Positions 1-4,901 of a stretch of 9,247 nucleotides of DNA are shown here, in pieces. Every line of letters starts with the position of its first letter. Positions within the stretch are counted from its first letter, which is position 1. The notes beneath the pieces are model-generated. The model was not told where the DNA came from, did not search any database, and was given only the letters and a program-made list of their open reading frames with translations. Source of the stretch: Solirubrobacteraceae bacterium. Lineage in GTDB: Bacteria; Actinomycetota; Thermoleophilia; Solirubrobacterales; Solirubrobacteraceae. A program made the position numbers and the translations under genes. The stretch covers positions 1-9,247 of the forward strand of contig JAICUS010000208.1 in assembly GCA_025935735.1 (NCBI GenBank), given 5' to 3'.

Positions 1-324
1 GGCGTCTCGGCGGTCGGGTCGACGTTCCTGCCGGAGCGGCCGGACGCGGAGTCGCTCGCGCCGCGGCTGCTGGAGCGCGGGGCCCGGTTCGTGCCGGCGC
101 GTCAGCAGGCGGCGAGGCGTGGGCTGCGGGCGTGCGCGCGGCCGGTCAGCGCGGACGGGCGGCCGCTGCTCGGGCCGCTGCCCGGCGTCGAGGGCGCCGT
201 CATCGCCAGCGGCCACGGTGCGTGGGGGATCACGCTCGGGCCGGCCTCGGCGCGGCTGGTGGCCGACGGCCTGCTCGGCCGCGCGGCGCAGATCCCGCCG
301 GCGCTGTCCGCCGGACGCGCCTAG
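1..324 (+). CDS. FAD-dependent oxidoreductase (DAO family), C-terminal part
   Basis: The left edge of the window cuts this gene; the last 107 residues are present, in frame from base 1, with a TAG stop at 322-324. What is visible is the C-terminal end of a D-amino-acid oxidase/glycine oxidase-type flavoenzyme. The stretch GLRACARPVSADGRPLLG (residues 41-58) carries the family's Arg-Pro and 'DGRPLLG' elements. It is followed by SGHGAWGITLGPASARLVAD (70-89), the conserved C-terminal loop that closes over the FAD. Members oxidise amino acids or other amines to imino acids with FAD as cofactor, in the cytoplasm or at the membrane. The N-terminal Rossmann GxGxxG motif lies outside the window, so the substrate cannot be assigned. 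Glycine oxidase (ThiO), D-amino-acid dehydrogenase and sarcosine-oxidase-like enzymes are all possible. The gene converges on the unknown gene at 389-913. Confidence 0.85.
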   Translation, partial: GVSAVGSTFLPERPDAESLAPRLLERGARFVPARQQAARRGLRACARPVSADGRPLLGPLPGVEGAVIASGHGAWGITLGPASARLVADGLLGRAAQIPPALSAGRA

Positions 325-329
325 GGGTG

Positions 330-370
330 CCCGACCGGCGGACGCTCTGACACGTTCTCCGGCGGTCGGG
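330..370. terminator. Candidate bidirectional hairpin terminator between convergent genes
   Basis: CCCGACCG at 330-337 is exactly complementary to CGGTCGGG at 363-370. After a one-base G-G mismatch (338/362) the stem continues with CGGA (339-342) against TCCG (358-361), leaving a 15-nt loop. It lies in the 64-bp gap between two convergent stop codons (322-324 and 389-391), where a shared terminator is expected. There is no T-tract on either side, which is common for hairpin terminators in GC-rich actinobacteria. It is assigned from sequence complementarity and position only. Confidence 0.45.
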
Positions 371-388
371 TGGGCCCCCTCGACTGTC

Positions 389-913
389 TCAGAGCGACGA
401 GGTGTCGGTGGTGATCCGGCCGGCGGTGACCGTGCCGCCGGTGGTGGCGGTGCCGGTCGACGACGAGGTGGAGGTCGCCGGCTTCGCCGTGCCGGTGTCC
501 GGCGTGACGCTGCCGCCGGTGGTGGTCGGCGTGGTGGAGGCGGGCGCCGGGGTGTGGCGCTTCATCTCGACCACGGTGCGGTGCTTGCCCGTGCCGTAGA
601 TGTGGTACTCGACGCCGTTGCGCTCGACCATCACGAACGCCTGGCCGGCGCGCTTGTTGTGCGTCGTGTTCACGTACATGCCCGCGCGCGGACCGGTGAG
701 GACCTCGGAGTACGCGTGTCCCGGGACCGCCTGGGTGGTCTCGGGGGCGCTCGCCGAGCTGCTCGTGGAGGTCTTGTCCGTGGCGGCCGCGGCCTCCTTG
801 AGCACGCTCTTGAACGAGCTGTGGCCGGAGGACTTGTGAGTGGAGTGCGACGGGGTCTTGGCGGTCTTGGCGGCCGCGGAGATCGAGTCGGCGAGGGACG
901 TGTCGACGCGCAT
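389..913 (-). CDS. Unknown protein with a compact conserved-looking core and Ser/Thr-rich flanks
   Basis: I do not recognise a named family. The product is 174 residues with no signal peptide and no membrane segment. Residues 1-65 are Ser/Thr/Ala/Lys-rich and probably disordered, apart from one amphipathic patch, SSFKSVLKEAAAA (32-44). Residues 66-120 form the only folded-looking part, rich in beta strand and aromatic residues; it includes GPRAGMYVNTTHNKRAGQAF (74-93) and VEYHIYGTGKHRTVVEMKR (101-119). Residues 121-174 are again low complexity (Thr, Ser, Gly, Pro). The ATG at 913-911 was chosen because GGGAGAG ends 6 nt upstream (920-926). An in-frame ATG at 928 would add five residues and has no ribosome binding site. 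The gene lies 83 bp downstream of the subtilase on the same strand. A sigma-28-like promoter precedes it, and the short FxxxL-type patch near the N terminus recalls export signals of flagellar type III substrates, so a flagellum- or surface-related role is a guess. Confidence 0.75.
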   Translation of the reverse strand: MRVDTSLADSISAAAKTAKTPSHSTHKSSGHSSFKSVLKEAAAATDKTSTSSSASAPETTQAVPGHAYSEVLTGPRAGMYVNTTHNKRAGQAFVMVERNGVEYHIYGTGKHRTVVEMKRHTPAPASTTPTTTGGSVTPDTGTAKPATSTSSSTGTATTGGTVTAGRITTDTSSL

Positions 914-919
914 GGCTTG

Positions 920-926
920 CTCTCCC
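920..926 (-). promoter_or_regulatory. Ribosome binding site that fixes the start at 913
   Basis: On the minus strand GGGAGAG is followed by six bases and then ATG (913-911). The alternative in-frame ATG at 928 lacks such a site. The element overlaps the candidate sigma-28 -10 box (925-932) by two bases. A transcript starting from that promoter would therefore begin inside or after this site and be nearly leaderless. If the site is used for translation, transcription must also come from further upstream. Confidence 0.5.
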
Positions 927-952
927 ATCGGCCATCCGTCCGCCCGACTTGA
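925..952 (-). promoter_or_regulatory. Candidate sigma-28 (FliA/WhiG-type) promoter
   Basis: On the minus strand the sequence reads TCAAGT (952-947), with TCAA standing in for the -35 TAAA, then 16 bases after TCAA, then GCCGATGG (932-925). The established sigma-28 consensus is TAAA-N15/16-GCCGATAA, so this is 3 of 4 at -35 and 6 of 8 at -10 with an accepted spacing. The start codon follows 11 nt after the -10 box, which would give a leader of only about 5 nt. The match is visible in the sequence; use by a FliA or WhiG sigma factor is inferred. The window contains no sigma-factor or flagellar gene to confirm that such a regulon exists. Confidence 0.4.
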
Positions 953-978
953 GCCCCGTAAGGGATCGGACCTCAAGT
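947..978. terminator. Inverted repeat after the subtilase stop, possible terminator
   Basis: ACTTGAG (947-953) is perfectly complementary to CTCAAGT (972-978). The enclosed 18 nt contain a further small CCC-GTAA-GGG hairpin (955-964). On the minus strand the stem begins 18 nt after the subtilase stop (999-997), a suitable place for transcription termination. No T-tract follows. The left arm doubles as the -35-like element of the sigma-28 candidate for the next gene, so the repeat may instead be part of that regulatory region. Confidence 0.3.
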
Positions 979-996
979 TCGGGGACGAGCGGCCGC

Positions 997-3900
997 TCAG
1001 CGCCGCAGCGCCACGCGAACGACGGTGCGGCGACCGTCGCGGTCCGCCATCACCTTGAGCGTGTAGTGCCCGCGCGCGAGCCGGTGCGTCAGGTGGAGCT
1101 TCAGCGGGCCGCGGACCGGGGCGCGGTGGGCGCGCGAGGTGGCCACGAACCGCCTGCCGTGCTTGACCGCCGCGTGCACGCGGGAGCCGGCGGCGTTTCG
1201 CAGCCACAGCCGCAGCGTCCGCCCCGAGAGCCGCACCGCCCGCACTCCGAGCCCCGGCGCCCGGCGCCCGGCCGCGGGCGGACCCACGCGCTCGGGGACC
1301 CGGGTGGGGTCCGGCGTGATCGACGGCGCCGGCAGCACCTCCGGCGTAGCCGTGGGCGTCGCGGTCGGCGTCTCCGTCGGCGTGGCCGTGGGCGTCGCCG
1401 TCGGAGTCGGTGTCGGAGTCGGAGTCGGCGTGGGTGTCGGTGTGTCCACGGTCTTGGTCAGCTCGACCACCGACACCGCGCCCGCATTCGCGGCGGTCGG
1501 CGCCGTCGACGCGTGGTAGCTCACCAGCCCGAGGTAGAGCCCCTTGGCGTCGATCCCCGACCACCGCAGCGGCAGCGTCACGGGGTCGCCCGGCGTCACC
1601 GCGGCGGGCTCGCCCGTCACCGCCAGCCCGCCGTCGTCGGGCTGCGCATCGGCCACCACCCAGCTGGAGAGGTCATACGAGGACCCGCCGTTGAGCAGGG
1701 CGACGACCGCCACGACCGCGACGACGTACTTCCCCGCCGCCGGGAACGCGACATTCACCTGCTCGGCCGAGTCGCCGCGAGTGGACGACGCCACCCGTAC
1801 CGCGTCCGACAGGTTGCCGTCCCCGTTCGGGTCCCGGTACAGGTACAGGTCGAGGTTCGGCCCGACCGCCCCGCCGTCGACGTTCGCCAGCCGGGCCGAC
1901 ACGAGCTGGGTGCCCGCCGGCACGTCCAGCGGATACAGCTGCGTCCCCGGGTCGGCCCCGGTGAGGTCGGGCCGCCCGCTGCCCGGCGGGATGCGACGCC
2001 CGGCGGCCTGCACCACCCCCGCCGTCGGTCCGAACCCGAGCTCCGACAGCGGCCCGCTCCAGCCCGGCCGGATCGTCTCCGCCACCGAGCCGGAGGCGTC
2101 CGCGGTGCTGATGACGATCGGCGAGGTGACCGTCCCGAAGACCGGCCGCACCGCGATCGGCAGCCGCAGCGTGCGGCCGTCCCCGCTGGTCAGGACGAGC
2201 GCGCCGAACACCCACTGGTTCAGCGGCGCGTCGCCCCGCGTCAGCGTGACCGTGACCGCCTGCGTCTGCCCCGGCGAGATCCGGAAGCCGTCCACGTCGG
2301 CGGTCGCCGTGACGCCCGGCGGCGCCACGACCGACACCGTCCAGCGCGTCGCCGTCGGGTCGATCGACCGGAACGTCCGCGTCGTCGAGTCCTTGCCCGC
2401 GAGCCGGCTGAACGCGATCGAGGGCAGGTTCAGGTCGCTCGGGCGCTTGCGCGGGATGTCGCCGCCGACGATCGACGGGTCCAGGAACTCCAGGTACTGC
2501 ACGTAGTCGTCGAGGGTGGCGTTGAGCACGAGGCCGGCGTGCGCCGCCTTGTTCGGGTCGATCTCGCCCGCGCCGGCGTCGAACGGCGTGGCCGGCGTGA
2601 CGCCGTCCTCCTTCGTCACCGCCGGGTTCGCGGTCATCATCAGCTCGGACTTGATCTCCGCCGGCGACAGCGTCGGCATCGCCTGAGTCAGCAGCGCGCC
2701 CGCGCCCGCCACCTGCGGCGCCGCCTGCGAGGTCCCCTGCATCGTCGCGAACAGCTGGCCGGGCCGGTTGCCGCTCACCGCCGCGGGGCGGTCGGCCATC
2801 CCGGCCAGGATCTGCACCCCCGGCGCGGACAGGTCCGGCTTCAGCACGTCGGGCACCGCGGCCTGCGGCCCGCGGGCGGAGAACGCGGCGAGCACGCGCG
2901 GTTGCTGCGTCGTGTCGACCGTGCCCGCGCTCAAGGCCGCCGATGCGCCGCCCGCCGCGATCGCCGTCTTGATCCGCTGCCCGTCGGCCAGCGTCACGTG
3001 CGCCGTCGGCACCCAGTGCGTGTCGGTGTCGAGCTCCTGGGCCGCCGTGGCGTTGTAGAGGATCATCCCCACGCCGCCGGCGGCCGCGACGGTCTTGCTC
3101 TTGTCGATGCGATCGTTGCCGCCGCGCAGGCACAGCACGACCTTGCCCGCCACCGCCGCGGGGTCGAGCGACTCCGGCTGGCACAGCGCGGACACGGCCG
3201 AGGTCACGCCCGCGTTCGGCACCTTCTCGGCGTCGACGAGCGGCGTCGACGGCAGCCCGCCCGTCACGGACGCGCCGCGCACTACGAGGTCTCCCACGGT
3301 CACGGTCGACACGAAGGAGCGGTGCAGCGTCGACGCGGCCACCGCGGTCGTCCAGGGCACGTCGGACGGCTGGGCCACCGTGCCGGCCCCCGGCCCGCCG
3401 TTGCCGGCGGAGTCCGCCACGAACACGCCCGCGGCCGCGGCGTTGAGCAGCGACCGCTGCTGGGGCCCGAAGAGCGTCGAGCCGGTGCCGCTGAGCGACA
3501 GGTTGATGACGTCGACGCCGTCGGCCACCGCCCGGTCGATCGCCGCCACCACGTCGGCGCTGTTGCAGCCGGTCTGCGCCGCGGTGAGCCCGTTCCAGCA
3601 CGCCTTGTACGCGGCCACGTACGCGCGCGGGGCGACGCCGGAGATGAGGTCGACGCCGAGCGTGTTGTCGTCGATCTCCGGGTCGACGCCGTAGTTGCCC
3701 GCGGCGATCGAGGCCGTGTCGGTGCCGTGCCCGTCGTCGTCGCGCGGCGAGAGGAAGGAGTCGGGCGCGACGTTGGTGCTCCCGAACCCGTCGACGAAGT
3801 AGCGGGCGCCGATCAGCTTGTCGTTGCAGTCGGTCACGTCGAAGCCGTCGCCCGCCTCGCACGCGCCGTCCCACACCGCCGGCGGCGAGTACGGCGCGCC

Positions 3901-4491
3901 GTCGAGCGGCGGCGGGTCCGAGAACGACGGATGGCCGGGCTGGATGCCCGTGTCGATGTCGCCCACGATCACGCCGGCGCCGGCGCCCCCCTCGGCCAGC
4001 GGCCCGCCGAGCTGGTCCCACAGCCCGACGTCCGGCGCGGTCAGCCGCAGGTACGCCGGCCCCTCGCCGAACGGGCCGCCGAGCCGGACGTCCGGGTCGT
4101 CGGCGTCGACGTGCTCGAGCTCGGCGCGCTCCACGCTCTCCACGCCGGGCGCGGAGGCCAGCGCGTCCGCCTGGGCGCGCGTCAGGTCCGCGGCGAACCC
4201 GGACAGCGCGTAGCGGTAGGAGTAGACGACCCTCGGGGCGTGGGCGAGCCGGCCCAGCACGGCCTTCTGCCGGCGCGCGAGGTAGGCGCGGTAGTCGAGC
4301 CCCGGCGCGGAGTCCACCTTCAGCTTGCGCCCGGTCACCCGCGGCGACGTCGCCGGGATCCCGGCGCGGCCGCCCGCGTAGGTGGCCAGCGGCGCGTCTG
4401 TGAGCGCGACGACGTACGTGTCCGCCCGCGCAGCCGCCGGGAACGCCAGCGCGGCGGCCATCGTGGCCCACACGACGCGCGACTTCAGCAA
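997..4491 (-). CDS. Secreted S8 subtilisin-like serine protease with PA and C-terminal accessory domains
   Basis: This is a 1164-residue exported endopeptidase. A signal peptide (1-23: KSR, hydrophobic core, ARA then Asp24) is followed by an I9-type propeptide (about 24-125). The S8 catalytic domain holds Asp180 (GDIDTGI), His255 (DDDGHGTDTAS), oxyanion Asn364 (SAGNGG) and Ser588 (GTSQAAP). A PA domain (about 430-525) is inserted between Asn and Ser, as in cucumisin/C5a-peptidase-like subtilases. An Fn3-like domain (about 690-785) and beta-rich segments (about 850-1010) follow. Then come a Thr-Pro linker (1017-1050) and a strongly basic C-terminal beta domain (about 1080-1164), which probably binds the cell surface. 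It should cleave extracellular protein for nutrition or envelope processing. The start is TTG (4491-4489), supported by GGAGG four bases upstream and by a complete signal peptide; an ATG at 4461 would shorten the signal peptide's basic end. Signature residues deviate from the family norm (H258D, M589Q, H593Q), yet the triad is intact. Confidence 0.95.
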   Translation of the reverse strand: MLKSRVVWATMAAALAFPAAARADTYVVALTDAPLATYAGGRAGIPATSPRVTGRKLKVDSAPGLDYRAYLARRQKAVLGRLAHAPRVVYSYRYALSGFAADLTRAQADALASAPGVESVERAELEHVDADDPDVRLGGPFGEGPAYLRLTAPDVGLWDQLGGPLAEGGAGAGVIVGDIDTGIQPGHPSFSDPPPLDGAPYSPPAVWDGACEAGDGFDVTDCNDKLIGARYFVDGFGSTNVAPDSFLSPRDDDGHGTDTASIAAGNYGVDPEIDDNTLGVDLISGVAPRAYVAAYKACWNGLTAAQTGCNSADVVAAIDRAVADGVDVINLSLSGTGSTLFGPQQRSLLNAAAAGVFVADSAGNGGPGAGTVAQPSDVPWTTAVAASTLHRSFVSTVTVGDLVVRGASVTGGLPSTPLVDAEKVPNAGVTSAVSALCQPESLDPAAVAGKVVLCLRGGNDRIDKSKTVAAAGGVGMILYNATAAQELDTDTHWVPTAHVTLADGQRIKTAIAAGGASAALSAGTVDTTQQPRVLAAFSARGPQAAVPDVLKPDLSAPGVQILAGMADRPAAVSGNRPGQLFATMQGTSQAAPQVAGAGALLTQAMPTLSPAEIKSELMMTANPAVTKEDGVTPATPFDAGAGEIDPNKAAHAGLVLNATLDDYVQYLEFLDPSIVGGDIPRKRPSDLNLPSIAFSRLAGKDSTTRTFRSIDPTATRWTVSVVAPPGVTATADVDGFRISPGQTQAVTVTLTRGDAPLNQWVFGALVLTSGDGRTLRLPIAVRPVFGTVTSPIVISTADASGSVAETIRPGWSGPLSELGFGPTAGVVQAAGRRIPPGSGRPDLTGADPGTQLYPLDVPAGTQLVSARLANVDGGAVGPNLDLYLYRDPNGDGNLSDAVRVASSTRGDSAEQVNVAFPAAGKYVVAVVAVVALLNGGSSYDLSSWVVADAQPDDGGLAVTGEPAAVTPGDPVTLPLRWSGIDAKGLYLGLVSYHASTAPTAANAGAVSVVELTKTVDTPTPTPTPTPTPTPTATPTATPTETPTATPTATPEVLPAPSITPDPTRVPERVGPPAAGRRAPGLGVRAVRLSGRTLRLWLRNAAGSRVHAAVKHGRRFVATSRAHRAPVRGPLKLHLTHRLARGHYTLKVMADRDGRRTVVRVALRR
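1342..1443 (-). repeat. Hexanucleotide-type repeat encoding the Thr-Pro linker
   Basis: The subtilase gene here consists of near-repeats of a 6-base unit (GTCGGA, GTCGGC, GTGGGC and relatives as read on the + strand) coding for an uninterrupted series of Thr-Pro and Thr-Ala/Glu-Thr-Pro steps (residues 1017-1050). Such linkers separate catalytic and surface-binding domains in secreted enzymes. The most uniform stretch, GTCGGAGTCGG-like, is at about 1400-1443. Unit number may vary between strains through slippage in steps that keep the frame. Confidence 0.85.
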
Positions 4492-4495
4492 TGAT

Positions 4496-4500
4496 CCTCC
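4496..4500 (-). promoter_or_regulatory. Ribosome binding site for the TTG start of the subtilase
   Basis: GGAGG on the minus strand lies four bases (ATCA) before TTG at 4491-4489. It is the strongest Shine-Dalgarno match in the window and decides the start in favour of TTG over the in-frame ATG at 4461, which has none. Confidence 0.6.
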
Positions 4501-4511
4501 GTGATGGGGCG

Positions 4512-4540
4512 AGTGTAGGCGCGATGCACTGGTTCGTCGA
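4512..4540 (-). promoter_or_regulatory. Candidate sigma-70-type promoter of the subtilase gene
   Basis: On the minus strand TCGACG (4540-4535; four of six to TTGACA) is separated by 17 bases from TACACT (4517-4512; fits TANNNT). A purine start at about 4505 would give a leader of about 14 nt that contains the GGAGG site. The promoter lies across the first codons of the divergent NYN gene, since only 32 bp separate the two start codons. Confidence 0.45.
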
Positions 4541-4889
4541 CGCTTCGAACGTGATCGGGTCGCGACCCGATGGCTGGTGGCGCGATCGCACCGGCGCCAC
4601 CCGCCGGCTGATCGCGGCGGTCGAGGCCTGGGCGGCGCGCGAGCACGCGCGGGTGACCGTCGTGCTGGACGCCGGCCCGGCCGAGTTGGCGCGCACCGAC
4701 GGCGACGTCGACGTGGTCATCGCGCCGCGCCGGGGCCGCGACGCGGCCGACGACGAGATCGCCCGCCTGGTGGCCGACCGGGCCGACGCGCGCGTGGTCA
4801 CCTCGGACGCGGCGCTGGCCGAGCGCGTGCGGGCGTCGGGCGCGCAAGTCGAGGGGGCCGGTGGCTTTCGGAACCGACTGGCGTACTAG
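4524..4889 (+). CDS. NYN/PIN-domain protein, putative ribonuclease
   Basis: This 121-residue protein has a PIN-like fold of the NYN/YacP type. It opens with a beta strand ending in the metal-binding Asp6 and the family signature FVDASNVIGSRPDGWWRD (4-21). Further acidic positions expected of the metal site are Asp49 (VVLDAG), Asp76/Asp77 (DAADDEIARL) and Asp95 (VVTSD). Relatives are RNA-cleaving enzymes; the best studied, Rae1/YacP of Bacillus subtilis, cuts mRNA on the ribosome. This protein is shorter than Rae1, so its substrate is unknown. The ATG at 4524 was preferred to the one at 4491 because the protein then starts directly with the conserved strand. The longer version would add eleven unconserved-looking residues and overlap the subtilase start. 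The ribosome binding site is weak (AGG four bases before ATG). The next gene follows after 12 bp, so the two are probably co-transcribed. Confidence 0.85.
   Translation: MHWFVDASNVIGSRPDGWWRDRTGATRRLIAAVEAWAAREHARVTVVLDAGPAELARTDGDVDVVIAPRRGRDAADDEIARLVADRADARVVTSDAALAERVRASGAQVEGAGGFRNRLAY
4554..4571. repeat. 18-bp perfect palindrome near the divergent promoter region
   Basis: ATCGGGTCGCGACCCGAT is its own reverse complement; the flanking bases (G at 4553 and 4572) do not extend it. It lies inside the NYN gene (codons for IGSRPD), 13 bp upstream of the subtilase -35 candidate. It could be a dimeric repressor or activator site. It could equally be a by-product of the conserved peptide it encodes. 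Confidence 0.5.
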
Positions 4890-4892
4890 CAT
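4887..4892 (+). promoter_or_regulatory. Possible -10 element for a near-leaderless transcript of the UDP-glucose pyrophosphorylase gene
   Basis: TAGCAT fits the actinobacterial -10 pattern TANNNT and ends nine bases before the ATG at 4902. The gene has no Shine-Dalgarno sequence. No -35 element is apparent. It overlaps the stop codon of the NYN gene (TAG, 4887-4889), so it could supplement read-through from upstream. Confidence 0.3.
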
Positions 4893-4901
4893 CCTGCCGC
4901 A

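Noticed and set aside
987..998. 12-bp perfect palindrome GAGCGGCCGCTC over the subtilase stop codon
   Set aside because: It has no loop and is built mostly of a GCGGCCGC core expected by chance in GC-rich DNA.
1342..1443. Regular repeats considered as a CRISPR-like or non-coding array
   Set aside because: The units are 6 bases with no spacers, and they stay in frame as the Thr-Pro linker of the protease.
1683..1727. Short repeat encoding VVAVVAVVAL in the subtilase, considered as a membrane segment
   Set aside because: It is too short and is flanked by beta-domain sequence (KY before, GGSSYDLSSW after), so it is more likely strand and turn with a small local duplication.
949..4494. Open reading frame of 1181 codons on the + strand, antisense to the subtilase
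   Set aside because: Its translation is an Arg/Gly/Ala-rich sequence without domains, as expected of an antisense frame in very GC-rich DNA. The opposite strand has a complete catalytic triad and signal peptide.
4491..4523. Earlier ATG (4491) for the NYN-domain protein
   Set aside because: It would add eleven residues before the conserved first strand and overlap the subtilase start and ribosome binding site.
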